A DNA stretch of 64,000 nucleotides. Source: Streptomyces coacervatus (GTDB lineage: Bacteria > Actinomycetota > Actinomycetes > Streptomycetales > Streptomycetaceae). The DNA lies in contig NZ_JARHTP010000001.1 in assembly GCF_029223485.1 (NCBI RefSeq), positions 558,001 through 622,000 on the forward strand. Reading direction: 5' to 3'. Below the pieces are notes generated by a model. The model searched no databases. It was not told where the DNA came from and saw only the letters and a list, made by a program, of their open reading frames with translations. Made by a program: the position numbers and the translations under genes. This document shows positions 52,713-61,742 of the stretch, piece by piece; position 1 is the first letter of the stretch; every line of letters begins with the position of its first letter.

Positions 52713-53425
52713 GCTGCGGTCAGCTCCTTCATGAGCTCGGCGTACTCGCTCAGTTCGGTCGGGATCTCGCCGAAGGCCTCCATGTAGTGGACCCAGGAGT
52801 GGATGGTGGTGTCGGCGAGCGGGAAGGCCTCGTCGCGGTCCGGGCCGATGCCCTCGCCCTGGTCAGGGTCGAGGAGTTGGTCCTTTGCCCGACTGGGCAG
52901 GCTGGTGCGGTCGTCGGCTTTGACCATGACGACGTGGGCGGTGACGCCGTGGTCGTTGCGTGCGGCGGCGCGCTCGGCTTCGTCGAAGGTGGCCACGAGC
53001 TTGCGGCGCTCGATCTTGGTGGGGGCGACCGGCACGAGCAGCAGGTTCGCCTCGGTTACAGCCTCGTGGAAGATGCGGGCGCTGCCGCCGCCGGCGTCGA
53101 CCACGATCGCGCCGAACTCGGCGCGCTTGACCCGGATGTACTCGGCGATGTCGTCGAACGGGTACCGCTCGACGACCAGGTTCTCGGGAATCTCGAAGCC
53201 GGCGGCCTGGGCGACCTTGAACCAGTCGTAGGCGGACTGGCTCGTCGCGTCGGCGTCCAGCAGCAACGTGGGCAGGCCCAGGACGACGGCGTAGTAGAGG
53301 GCGATGAACCAGGCCGAGGTGGTCTTGCCGGTGCCGCCCTTGAGCATGCCGACGACGATCACGAACGCGTCCCAGACGTGTTCTGTGGCTGCGGCCAGGG
53401 TCTTGTGACGGGTGTTCTCGTTCAC
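52709..53425 (-). CDS. parA: ParA-family partition ATPase
   Basis: A 238-residue Walker-type ATPase. GTG at 53425 is preceded by CAGGAGATCAAG. The deviant Walker A motif GMLKGGTGKTTSAWF (residues 26-40) has the signature first Lys of ParA/MinD proteins. LLLDADATSQSAYDWF is the switch I region and AIVVDAGGGSARIF Walker B. There is no N-terminal HTH, so it is a small (type Ib-like) ParA that depends on a partner for DNA binding and regulation, here the RHH protein encoded next. It is expected to segregate a plasmid or an integrated plasmid remnant. Confidence 0.9.
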   Translation of the reverse strand: MNENTRHKTLAAATEHVWDAFVIVVGMLKGGTGKTTSAWFIALYYAVVLGLPTLLLDADATSQSAYDWFKVAQAAGFEIPENLVVERYPFDDIAEYIRVKRAEFGAIVVDAGGGSARIFHEAVTEANLLLVPVAPTKIERRKLVATFDEAERAAARNDHGVTAHVVMVKADDRTSLPSRAKDQLLDPDQGEGIGPDRDEAFPLADTTIHSWVHYMEAFGEIPTELSEYAELMKELTAA

Positions 53426-53594
53426 GTGTGCTTGATCTCCTGAAATGGGTCGGGGTGTCGTGTTGTGCGCGCGTCGGCGAGCGGGACGACGACGGGGGTG
53501 CCCGTGCTGCCCTAGCGCGGCCGGCATGGCGCACGGCCGCCTTCGTGGTCTGCCAGGCAGGGTCGGGAACACCCACGAGGACGTGGTGGCTCAT
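53422..53594 (-). pseudogene. Small coupled ORF with one-base frameshift
   Basis: Starting at an ATG that overlaps the upstream HTH gene stop (ATGA, 53591-53594), the frame reads MSHHVLVGVPDPAWQTTKAA with strong GC bias at third positions. If one C is added to the run of five at 53494-53498 (G on the plus strand), it continues APPVVVPLADARTTRHPDPF and QEIKHT, and stops at TGA overlapping the parA GTG. The intact product would be about 57 residues. Without the extra base the frame runs on into parA out of register. The overlaps at both ends suggest a true small gene, with either a sequencing error or a recent mutation. No function is recognised. Confidence 0.55.
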
Positions 53595-54163
53595 GGCCGC
53601 TTCCTCGCGTCGTGGGCCGGTCCGTGGTGGTGCTGGGGCCGCATGCGGGTGCCTGCTTGGTGCAGGAGCCGGTAAACGGTGGCGACGGAGTAGCTGTGCT
53701 CCCTGGCGAGCTCGGGGACCGTGGCTCCGGCTTCGTACCGTGCGCGCAGGGACAGCGCGACCTTGTACCGTTCGGCGGCCCGGGCTGCCGCGCGCACCCT
53801 CAGGGTCTGCTGGGTGGTGCGTACAGTGCCGCCGGCCTCGATCAGCAGGCGCCGGGCACTCCGCCTCGTCTCTCCCGCCGCTGCGGCGAGTTCGGTAAGA
53901 GTTGCGCCGTGCTGCTCGTACAGGGTGCGCAGACGGGCCGCGAGTCGCTGGCGGGCATGGGGGTTCTGCCGCATCCGGCGGGTCTGCCAGGAGCTGCGCA
54001 TGACGGTCCCTGCGTCGTGCAGCCGATTGAGGACGGTGCCGTAGGACAGGCCGCTGGCGGTGACGAGTTCGTCGACCGTGGCACCGGCCTCGTACTGCTG
54101 GCGCAGGGCTTGGGGTGTCACCGCCTCGCTCGCGTCAGGGGTGACCGGGGGTTCTGGGTTCAT
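53591..54163 (-). CDS. Protein of three tandem helix-turn-helix repeats
   Basis: A 190-residue protein; ATG at 54163 overlaps the previous stop. It contains three homologous units: residues 20-56 (LRQQYEAGATVDELVTASGL ... TVLNRLHDAGTVMR), 78-115 (LRTLYEQHGATLTELAAAAG ... SARRLLIEAGGTVR) and 139-175 (LRARYEAGATVPELAREHSY ... TVYRLLHQAGTRMR). Each has the pattern of a resolvase/Hin-like HTH. Linkers between units are Arg-rich. Three reading heads suggest binding to repeated DNA. The gene lies between a large HTH protein gene and parA in a plasmid-type operon, so a role in replication control or partition is plausible. Confidence 0.78.
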   Translation of the reverse strand: MNPEPPVTPDASEAVTPQALRQQYEAGATVDELVTASGLSYGTVLNRLHDAGTVMRSSWQTRRMRQNPHARQRLAARLRTLYEQHGATLTELAAAAGETRRSARRLLIEAGGTVRTTQQTLRVRAAARAAERYKVALSLRARYEAGATVPELAREHSYSVATVYRLLHQAGTRMRPQHHHGPAHDARKRP

Positions 54164-55668
54164 GCGACGGACTCCCATTCGCTGAGGGCTTCGGCATGGG
54201 CGGCGGCCAGCTCGTCGTAACTGCGCTGGTCGGATGGGGTGATGAGGATCAGCCGGCCGTCTGTGGCGACCCGCCAGTCGGCGGCCGGGCGTCCTGTGGC
54301 CGGGTCGAGGACGCGCCCGTCGGGGGCGTGCCACGTGGGCGGGATCTCGTCGGGGCGCGGCACGGGTACCAGGACCTGACGGCCGTCGCGGACGATCACT
54401 ACAGCCCTGCTGCGGTGCTCCGCAAACCGGTCCAGTGCCTCCTGGTAGGCCGCCCGCTCCGCCGTGTGAAGGGCCTTGCGCCGGGCCGCGATGCCCCAGG
54501 TGCCGTGTTGCTTGGCGACCTTGGTCCAGCCCTGTGCCGGCGCTGCGGTGTGGTCGTTGTCGGCGTCCGGGAGGCGGATGCCGAAGCCCTCGAGGGCACG
54601 TGGCGCGAGGGTCCAGGTCTCACCGGTGTGCTGGATGAGGCCGTGGTCGGCGAGGCGTTTCAGGGTCCGGTAGGTGGTGGCGCGGGAGACCGAGGTAGTG
54701 CCGACGAGCTCAATGACCGTCTGGTTCGGGTGCACGTGCAGGGCGCTGATGATCACGAGGGCGGCGCTGCCGAGGGCGTGGTGGGCGAAGGCGTCGTGGC
54801 CCATGAGTCGGCTGAGTACGGTGGAGTCGATGTCGGCCGTCGTGGCCGTCTCAGAGGTGGTCCACTCCCCAAGTGCCGGGTCGGGGGGGAACTGAGTGGA
54901 CCGGAAACGAGACAACAGAGCCGGGCCACCGTGACCCGCGATGTTGCCGTTGCCCAGGTACCAGGTCGAACCCTCCCGGCCATGACCCACCCGCAGACGC
55001 CGCAACCAGCCTCCCGGCTTCAGGATCGTCTCGTAGACGACCCGCAGCGTCGTGCGGGAGACTCCGGCTTCCTCTGCGGTCTGCCGCTCACTGGCGTGGT
55101 GCAGGGGGCCGCCCGCGGTCTCGGCGAAGTTCAGGTGCGCCCGCAGCACCCGCAGCGCGGTCCGTCCTCGCTCCCCGCGCCAGGGCGTGGTCTCGATGCG
55201 GTCCCGCAGCGCGGCGAGAACCTCGTACGCGTCGTGCCGGGAGCTCAGCGCGATGGTGGTGCTGATCGTCTTGGAAGCGCTGTTCCAGACCCGGCGGATG
55301 TAGTCCAGGGCGCGTGTCTGCCCGGAGCGCAGCGCGATGCTGCGGGTGTGCCGTCCGCCTTCGTGCTCGGGGTGCAGCAGGAGTTGGGTGAGCTGGTCGA
55401 TGCTGCCGCCGGCGCGGGCGACGTGGCAGGCGATGGCCGCGGTGATCCGGTGTCCGTGCTCGGCCGCGCCCTGGCGGTCCCCGCGGGGGATCACGGTCCG
55501 GCCGTCGGAGGAGAGTCGGCTGTAACTTCCGGTGGCGTAGCGGCCGGTGAGGTCTCCGAGCAGAATGAGATCGGTTGCGGCCGACGGAAGTTGGGCGTAG
55601 CCCAGAACAACGCCGTTGAATTGGGATGCGTTTGGTCGAGAGAGGTCGTGATGGGTGTTGTGCGTCAC
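54160..55668 (-). CDS. Large HTH protein, possible plasmid replication protein
   Basis: A roughly 500-residue protein with no confident family. GTG at 55668 (VTHNTHHDLSRP) is my choice; another GTG at 55701 is possible and neither has a strong ribosome site. The middle contains a winged-helix/HTH region (RQTAEEAGVSRTTLRVVYET) and a second one (TVIELVGTTSVSRATTYRTL followed by KRLADHGLIQHTGETWTL). The C-terminus is acidic with REVLVPVPRP-like stretches. Position at the head of a parA operon, next to repeat-rich non-coding DNA, is typical of a replication initiator, but I see no motif that proves it. ATGA links it to the triple-HTH gene. Confidence 0.65.
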   Translation of the reverse strand: MTHNTHHDLSRPNASQFNGVVLGYAQLPSAATDLILLGDLTGRYATGSYSRLSSDGRTVIPRGDRQGAAEHGHRITAAIACHVARAGGSIDQLTQLLLHPEHEGGRHTRSIALRSGQTRALDYIRRVWNSASKTISTTIALSSRHDAYEVLAALRDRIETTPWRGERGRTALRVLRAHLNFAETAGGPLHHASERQTAEEAGVSRTTLRVVYETILKPGGWLRRLRVGHGREGSTWYLGNGNIAGHGGPALLSRFRSTQFPPDPALGEWTTSETATTADIDSTVLSRLMGHDAFAHHALGSAALVIISALHVHPNQTVIELVGTTSVSRATTYRTLKRLADHGLIQHTGETWTLAPRALEGFGIRLPDADNDHTAAPAQGWTKVAKQHGTWGIAARRKALHTAERAAYQEALDRFAEHRSRAVVIVRDGRQVLVPVPRPDEIPPTWHAPDGRVLDPATGRPAADWRVATDGRLILITPSDQRSYDELAAAHAEALSEWESVA

Positions 55669-56375
55669 GGTGGGGTCGTCTCGCAAAGACGTGGACGCCA
55701 CCCAGGCCCGCTAAAACCACGGGTGGTGTCCGGAATCGACCTCCATCGGTGCCAGCGAAGCCTCCAGGATTGCCGTCCTGGAGGCCCTCGCAAGCCTGGC
55801 CCCGAGCGGAGGCAGGCGTCCCCATCGCAGCTCGACCGAGGTCGAATCAGAGCCCCGCCAGAGTGGTCCCACTCTTGATCCACACCGGTCAACTCAGGTC
55901 CTCCAGAGGCCTGTTGAAGAGGCTGTTGCCTCTGACTGCCTCCGAGCGACCCGGGTCGAACCGGGGTCGAATCAGAGCGGTTTCCTCTGACTGCCTCCGC
56001 TCGCCTCTGCAACCCGTCCTAGCAGGTCACAGCCTCATCGCCTCGCATAAGCGCAGGTCAGAAAGATGCGCTAGCTGTACCACTGGTTCCTGGCGAAGGC
56101 GGTGGTGTGCGGCATGGCTGCGGCTCCCGTCGTTGGGTGATGGCGACATCGTCCGGAAGCGCGTCGCGGCGCCGCAATACCTCTTCCGTCTCACGGAAGG
56201 GGATCGGCAAATGGCCTGTTCAGAGCATGCAATCCCTTGTTGGGCTGAGCCGGGATGGGCTCGGGCCGTCACGTGGCGCCGTGCCTGCATCGGTGGGCTG
56301 CGTGTCCACTTCAGTGCTGTCGACTCGCGGGGGCCGACGCCGGACGTCTGTCTCGATGCAAGATGCGCACGGGTG
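55669..56375. repeat. Repeat-rich non-coding region, possible replication origin
   Basis: No gene is visible in this 707-base gap upstream of the putative Rep gene. It contains a perfect hairpin with 10-base arms GCCTCCAGGA (55760-55769) and TCCTGGAGGC (55776-55785). TCGAATCAGAGC occurs twice (within 55839-55853 and 55964-55978), and CCTCTGACTGCCTCCG twice (55929-55944 and 55984-55999). CAGAGGC/GCCTCTG inverted arms lie nearby. Such clustered direct and inverted repeats beside a plasmid-type operon fit an origin or its control region. Beyond 56000 I see nothing definable. Confidence 0.5.
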
Positions 56376-57170
56376 TCACAGGTGGCGGACTGGGCGCCAG
56401 CCCTCGCGGGGGACAGCTGCCAACAGGTCACGGGTGTAGGCGTGTTCGGGTGCGGTGAGTACCTGGTCGGTGGTGCCGCGCTCGACGACACGGCCCTGGT
56501 GCATCACGATCAGCTCATCGGTGACCTGCTGTACCACGGCGAGGTCGTGGGTGACGAAGAGGTAGCCGATGCCGAGTTCGTCGCGCAGGTCGGCGAGGAG
56601 ATTGAGCACCTGCGCCTGGATGGACACGTCGAGCGCGGAGACCGCCTCGTCGAGTACAAGGACTTTCGGGCGGGACACGAGGGCACGGGCCATGGCCACC
56701 CGCTGGCGCTGCCCGCCCGAGAGGGCACTCGGTGTCGAGCGTGCCATCCGGGCGTCCAGGCCTACTTGGTCGAGGAGCTCGGCGGCACGGTCACGGCGCC
56801 GGTCGCGGTCGGGTTCGTGCAGGCGCAGGAGCTCATCAATGCCCACGCCAATGGTCTGGCGGGGATCGAGGGAGGCGTACGGGTCCTGGAAGACGAGCTG
56901 GATCCGGCGGGCGCGCCTCAGCCGCTCGGCGCGGCCGTGGCGGGTGGACCTGCCCGTGTTCAGTGATTCGCCATCGATGCTGACGGTGCCCGCCGTCGGG
57001 GTCTCCAGGCCTACGAGCATCCGGGCGACGGTGGTCTTGCCGGAGCCGGACTCGCCGACGATACCCATCGATCCGCCGGGCGGGAGGGTCAGGGACACGT
57101 CGTCGACGGCGACCCTGCCGCCGTCGAACTCCTTGCGCAGCCCGGTGGCTTCCAGAACGGGCGTGGTCAT
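56376..57170 (-). CDS. ABC transporter ATPase (DppF/OppF type)
   Basis: A 264-residue nucleotide-binding subunit. ATG at 57170 overlaps the previous stop (ATGA); a longer frame is rejected. Walker A is GESGSGKTT, the Q-loop QLVFQDPYASLDPRQTIG, the signature ALSGGQRQR, and Walker B VLVLDEAVSALD. The usual C-terminal peptide-transporter Cys extension is short or absent. It is the last gene of a five-gene importer operon. Confidence 0.93.
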   Translation of the reverse strand: MTTPVLEATGLRKEFDGGRVAVDDVSLTLPPGGSMGIVGESGSGKTTVARMLVGLETPTAGTVSIDGESLNTGRSTRHGRAERLRRARRIQLVFQDPYASLDPRQTIGVGIDELLRLHEPDRDRRRDRAAELLDQVGLDARMARSTPSALSGGQRQRVAMARALVSRPKVLVLDEAVSALDVSIQAQVLNLLADLRDELGIGYLFVTHDLAVVQQVTDELIVMHQGRVVERGTTDQVLTAPEHAYTRDLLAAVPREGWRPVRHL

Positions 57171-58168
57171 GGTGTCGTCTCCAGGAGGCTTCCGGCGGCG
57201 GTGAGTTCGGCCACCCGGTGGCAGGCGACCAGGTGGGTGCCGTGTGCTTCGAGTCGCGGCCGGACCGAACGGCAGCGCTCCTCGGCGAAGGCGCAGCGGT
57301 CGGCGAAGACGCATCCCGTCCCGGCCTCGAACGCCGACAGAGACCGGCCGGGAAGGCTGACCGGGCGAGCCCGGGTGCCGACCGCCGGACGGGAGCGCAA
57401 CAAGCCTGCGGTGTAGGGGTGTTGGGCGGTGCGATGCAGACCTTCGGAAAGGGCGAGTTCCACGATGGTGCCGGCGTACATCACGGCGATGCGGTCGGTG
57501 ACCGCAGCGGCCAGATCGAGGTCGTGGGTGACCAGCACCATGGCGAGGCGGTGCCGGTGGCGCTGTTCGTCGAGGATGGCCATCACCTCCTGCTGGGTGG
57601 TCACGTCGAGCGCGGTGGTCGGCTCGTCGGCGAGCAGCAGCCGGGGTTCGGCGGCCAGGGCCGCGGCGATCATCACGCGCTGGAGGAGACCGCCTGACAG
57701 CTGGTGCGGGTGCTGGCGCAGCCGCTGCTCTCCGTCGGGGATGCCGACCTCGGCGAGCTGCCGTATCGCCTGCTCGGCGGCCTGCCTGCGTGCAACGCCC
57801 CGCGAGCGGACCAGGACTTCGGTAAGGAAGTCGCCGATCGTGCGTACGGGGTTGGCGGCGGTGCGCGGATCCTGCGGGATCATCGCTACCTGGCCGGCGC
57901 GGAAAGCGCGTAGCTCGGACAGGTTCATAGCGGTCACGGAGCGTCCGTCGAAGCTGATGCCGCCTGCTGTGCGGGCCCCGGCGGGCAGCATGCGCAGCAC
58001 GGCCTTGAGGCTCATGGACTTGCCCGACCCGGACTCGCCGACCAGGCCCAGGGAGTCACCGGGCCGGACGGCGTACGAGACGTCGTGCAGCACGGTCCGT
58101 CCGTCCCGCAGGTCGATGCGGAGGTCGGCGATGTCGAGCAGCGGCTGCTCTTCCGTAGGCGCGTTCAT
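57167..58168 (-). CDS. ABC transporter ATPase (DppD/OppD type)
   Basis: A 333-residue nucleotide-binding subunit with Walker A GESGSGKSM, Q-loop MIPQDPRTAANPVRTIG, signature QLSGGLLQR (variant of LSGGQ), and Walker B LLLADEPTTALD. A C-terminal extension with Cys residues (GCVFADRCAFAEERC) is typical of oligopeptide transporters and may hold an Fe-S cluster. Start and stop overlap both neighbours by four bases. Confidence 0.93.
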   Translation of the reverse strand: MNAPTEEQPLLDIADLRIDLRDGRTVLHDVSYAVRPGDSLGLVGESGSGKSMSLKAVLRMLPAGARTAGGISFDGRSVTAMNLSELRAFRAGQVAMIPQDPRTAANPVRTIGDFLTEVLVRSRGVARRQAAEQAIRQLAEVGIPDGEQRLRQHPHQLSGGLLQRVMIAAALAAEPRLLLADEPTTALDVTTQQEVMAILDEQRHRHRLAMVLVTHDLDLAAAVTDRIAVMYAGTIVELALSEGLHRTAQHPYTAGLLRSRPAVGTRARPVSLPGRSLSAFEAGTGCVFADRCAFAEERCRSVRPRLEAHGTHLVACHRVAELTAAGSLLETTP

Positions 58169-59025
58169 GCCCGTGCTCCTGCCGTGTCCGTGTTGCCTGT
58201 CCGTTCGCCGATGGTGTTGACGGCGAGGACGACGAAGATGATCAGCACGCCCGCGGAGAGCGACTGCCAAGGTGCACCGCCCAGCAGCGCCGACTGCCCC
58301 TGGGCGACCATCAACCCCCATTCCGCGGAGGGTGGTTGGACTCCGAGTCCCAGGTAGGAGACCGCTGCCAGGTCCACCAGCGCCGAGCCGAAGGCGATCG
58401 CGGACTGGGCGCGGATCACCGGCCACACGGCCGGGGCCAAGTGGCGCAGGCAGATGGCCCAGCCGCCGAGGCCGTGGCTGCGCAGCGCCTCGACGTAGGC
58501 GAGGTTGCGTTCGCGGACGGCGATGGTGCGAGTGACGCGCGCGATGTACGGCGTGTACGCGAGGGCGAGCGCGGTGACCGGGGCGAGGAATCCGGTGCCG
58601 ATCATGGCGACAGCCAGGACGGACAGCAGCAGGCCGGGGAAGGCGAAGAAGAAGTCGAGGATCCGGCTGGTCACCGCGTCGAACCAGCCGCCCAGCCAGG
58701 CGGAGGCGATGCCGAGGGCGGTGCCCAGCACGGTGGCCGTGGCGATGATCAGCGTGGGACCGAGCAGGCTGAGTCGGGCGCCGTACAGCAGCCGGGACAG
58801 GACGTCCCGGCCGAGATCGTCGGCCCCCAGCCAATGGGTTGGGGAGGGACCGGAGTTGGCGGCCAGGATGTCGGTCGCCGTCGGATCGTACGGGGCGATC
58901 AGCGGGGCGGGTACGGCGGCGAGGGCCAGAAGGACCATGACGGCACCGAGCGCGGCCGAGAGGATGTCGACGCGGCCTCTCCAGCCGGGCTTCTCCGCAG
59001 GGAGGGTGAGAGCGGTCGCCGTCAT
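58165..59025 (-). CDS. ABC transporter permease, DppC family
   Basis: A 286-residue membrane subunit with six predicted helices. The N-terminal APLIAPYDPTATDILAANSG and HWLGADDLGRDVLSRLLYGA are the DppC hallmark. ALRSHGLGGWAICLRHLAPA is the EAA loop that contacts the ATPases. ATG at 59025 overlaps the preceding permease stop. Confidence 0.92.
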   Translation of the reverse strand: MTATALTLPAEKPGWRGRVDILSAALGAVMVLLALAAVPAPLIAPYDPTATDILAANSGPSPTHWLGADDLGRDVLSRLLYGARLSLLGPTLIIATATVLGTALGIASAWLGGWFDAVTSRILDFFFAFPGLLLSVLAVAMIGTGFLAPVTALALAYTPYIARVTRTIAVRERNLAYVEALRSHGLGGWAICLRHLAPAVWPVIRAQSAIAFGSALVDLAAVSYLGLGVQPPSAEWGLMVAQGQSALLGGAPWQSLSAGVLIIFVVLAVNTIGERTGNTDTAGARA

Positions 59026-59966
59026 CGGGCCTGCCCTTCGCGGGTCTTGGCCGCGGCGCGGATGCGGGGATCGAGCGCGCGGTGCAGGAGGTCGGTGGCG
59101 GTGGTGGTGAGGATGAAGGCGGCCACCATCAGCAGGCTGATCGCCAGGACGACGTTGCTGTCCTTGCCGGCGACGGACTGGACGAGGAACGAGCCGATGC
59201 CGCCGATGCCGAAGGCCTGCTCCACGACGACCGTGCCCGCGATGAGTCCGGCGACCGCGAGCCCGGACACGGTGGTGATCTCCGGTGCCGCGTTGCGCAG
59301 CACGTGCCGGCGGAAGACTCCGGCCGGGCTCAGGCCCCGGGAACGAGCGATGGCCACGTGTTCCTGGCCGAGTTGTTCCCGCAGGGACGCGCGCACGACC
59401 TGGGACAGGTAGGCAGCCCAGGACAGGGCGAGCGCGAGGGCGGGAAGGATCAGTCCGCGCAGTCCGCCGACGCCGGTCGAGATCGCGGGCAGCCAGCCCA
59501 GCCAGAGGGCGAAGACCTGGATGAGCAAGGTCGCGGCGACGAAGGAGGGCACGGCGACTCCGACCCCGGACAGGACGGTCAGGGCGGCGGAGCCGGGCCT
59601 GCTGAGTGCTCCGACGATTCCGGCGCCCAGCCCGCCGACCATGATGAGCAGCGCGGTCAGGCTGACCAGGGCCAGGGTCTGGCCGACGCGGGGTGCGAGG
59701 AGAGAGGAGACGCTCTGCTGGTACTGGAGCGAGGTCCCGAAGTCGCCGTGCAGGCAGCTCTTCAGCCAGTGGAGGTAGCGCAGCGGCAGGGGTTGGTCGA
59801 GGCCGTTGGCGTGGCGGATGACCGCGATCTGCGCCGCGGTGGCCTTGGAACCGGCCAGCCGGGAGGCCGCGTCGCCTGGCGAGGCCGCCAGCGCGAGGAA
59901 GATGACCAGGCTGGAGGCGAGCAGGGTCAGCAGAGCGCCTGTGACGGTGCGGAGTGCGGCGCGCAT
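59022..59966 (-). CDS. ABC transporter permease, DppB family
   Basis: A 314-residue membrane subunit. It begins with a membrane segment (VTGALLTLLASSLVIFLALA), followed by the large DppB extracytoplasmic loop (QIAVIRHANGLDQPLPLRYL). IARSRGLSPAGVFRRHVLRN is the EAA loop. It lies 12 bases after the binding protein gene and overlaps the DppC gene. Confidence 0.92.
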   Translation of the reverse strand: MRAALRTVTGALLTLLASSLVIFLALAASPGDAASRLAGSKATAAQIAVIRHANGLDQPLPLRYLHWLKSCLHGDFGTSLQYQQSVSSLLAPRVGQTLALVSLTALLIMVGGLGAGIVGALSRPGSAALTVLSGVGVAVPSFVAATLLIQVFALWLGWLPAISTGVGGLRGLILPALALALSWAAYLSQVVRASLREQLGQEHVAIARSRGLSPAGVFRRHVLRNAAPEITTVSGLAVAGLIAGTVVVEQAFGIGGIGSFLVQSVAGKDSNVVLAISLLMVAAFILTTTATDLLHRALDPRIRAAAKTREGQAR

Positions 59967-59978
59967 GGTGGAAGCCCC

Positions 59979-61637
59979 TTACTTGGCCGAGCCGATGACG
60001 GCGAGCGAGGGCTGGAAGATCGCGGCGGTGGTGAGGGGGGCACCGGTGACGCGCTTGTTGAGGTAGGTGACCTCGTTGATGCTCAGCAGCGGGACGGACC
60101 AAGCGACGGCCTCGTACCGGGCCTGCGCCTGGACGATGTAGTCGGCGCGCTTGCCGGCGTCCGTGGTCTGCCGGGCCTTGGCGATGAGACCGGCGGTCTT
60201 GGCGTCGTTCCAGCCGATCCAGTTGAACTGGCCGTCCGGGACCGGGCCGAGGGCGAGGTAGTCCAGTGGGTCGGCGACGCTGAGGAAGCCCTTGGTGAGC
60301 AGGAAGTCGATGCCGGCCCGCGCCTTGGGGTCGTAGAAGGCGGTGTTGAACTGGAGCGGCTGCAGTTGCTTGATCTGCACCTTGAGTCCGATCCTGCGGG
60401 CCTGCTCCTGGATCAGGGTGACGGTGGTGACCTCAGTGGCATCGCCTGCCTGGACACCGATGGTGACAGTGTTGTCCTTGAGCGGGCTCTGCGCGAGCTC
60501 CTTCTTCGCCGCGGCCGGGTCACCGCCGGAACCGGGCTTGTCGAGCTTGGCGTACGCGCTCTGGAAGGTCTGTTTCGCCTCCGCATCCCATCCCGACAGT
60601 GGGATGAACGTGTAGAGCGGGGTGGCGCTGTTACGGAAGACGGCGGTCGCGAGGGCCTTGCGGTCGATCACCTTGAGCAGGGCCAGGCGGATGTGCTCGT
60701 CCTTGCCCGCGGGAGTGCCGTTGGGGGCCAGCTGGTACGAGCTGAGGCCGGAGCCCTGGTGGATGGCGCCGTTCGTCGTGTTCGCCAGGGCTGGGAGGGC
60801 GGCGGCGGGGACGCCGAAGGCGCCGTCGAGCTGGCCGGACTTCAGTCCCAGGGGCAGGTTGGTGGTGTCGGCGACGAAGGAGACGTCGACCTTGGCGGCG
60901 CGGGCACGGAACGCCTTGTCCCAGTAGGCGTCGTTGCGGACCAGCCGGATGCTGGTGTTGGCCTTCCAGTCCGCGAGCTTGAAAGGCCCGGTGCACATCA
61001 CACCGTTCGCGCCCTTGCCGTACGAGCTGCCCTTCTTCTTGATGAAGTCGGCCTTGGCGATGACCCCGGAGGTGGCCGCCATCTCCTTGTTGAACAGCTC
61101 GTCCGGCTGCTTGAACTTCACCGTGACCTCGAGCGGGCCGGTGGCCTTGATGGAGGTGACGTCGACGAAGTTGGGGAAGTTGTTGGAGGCGACCTTGTCG
61201 TCGAGGTTGCGGTTGAGGCTGTAGGCCACGTCGGTGGCGGTGAGTGGTGAGCCGTCCCAGAACTTCACCCCCTCGCGGATCTTGTAGATCAGGGTGGTGG
61301 AGTTCGGGTTGGTCCAGGAGGTCGCAAGGCCCGGCGCGTAGGAGAGATCGGCCTTCATACGGACCAGGGTGTCGCAGAGGTTGGCGACCATGACGTTGGA
61401 GCTGTAGTCGCCGGCGTGTGCGTAGTCCAGGCTGGCGGGCTCGCCGGCGGGCAGGTCCCAGCGGAGGGCGCTGATGTCGCCCTTGGCCGCGGGCGTGGTC
61501 ACCTCCACGGCGGGAGTGGAAGCGGACGAGGCGCTCCCGCCGGAAGCGGCCGACTGGCCGCCGGTACACGCCGTGAGCCCCAGGAGGGGGACGGCTGCCA
61601 GGAACGGCAAGCGGGATGCACGGAGCTTCGGGGACAC
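59979..61637 (-). CDS. ABC transporter substrate-binding lipoprotein, family 5
   Basis: A 552-residue binding protein from GTG at 61637, after GGGAGGC. The signal peptide ends in a lipobox (LTAC, Cys24) followed by a Ser/Gly-rich linker. Family 5 features include LRWDLPAGEPASLDYAHAGD, VKFWDGSPLTATDVAYSLNR and the C-terminal domain with NWIGWNDAKTAGLIAKARQT. It is the first gene of the second importer. The ligand is unknown. The neighbouring CocE-type hydrolase, encoded divergently, hints at a peptide, ester or amide substrate. Confidence 0.93.
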   Translation of the reverse strand: MSPKLRASRLPFLAAVPLLGLTACTGGQSAASGGSASSASTPAVEVTTPAAKGDISALRWDLPAGEPASLDYAHAGDYSSNVMVANLCDTLVRMKADLSYAPGLATSWTNPNSTTLIYKIREGVKFWDGSPLTATDVAYSLNRNLDDKVASNNFPNFVDVTSIKATGPLEVTVKFKQPDELFNKEMAATSGVIAKADFIKKKGSSYGKGANGVMCTGPFKLADWKANTSIRLVRNDAYWDKAFRARAAKVDVSFVADTTNLPLGLKSGQLDGAFGVPAAALPALANTTNGAIHQGSGLSSYQLAPNGTPAGKDEHIRLALLKVIDRKALATAVFRNSATPLYTFIPLSGWDAEAKQTFQSAYAKLDKPGSGGDPAAAKKELAQSPLKDNTVTIGVQAGDATEVTTVTLIQEQARRIGLKVQIKQLQPLQFNTAFYDPKARAGIDFLLTKGFLSVADPLDYLALGPVPDGQFNWIGWNDAKTAGLIAKARQTTDAGKRADYIVQAQARYEAVAWSVPLLSINEVTYLNKRVTGAPLTTAAIFQPSLAVIGSAK

Positions 61638-61742
61638 GAAAGCCTCCCAGGCAGGGGTGGGGTGCGGCGCGAGGCCGAGGCGGCGGCAAGAGGGCCCGTC
61701 CCGCTCGTCGCGGTTCCCCGACAGTGACAGGGACCGAATACC

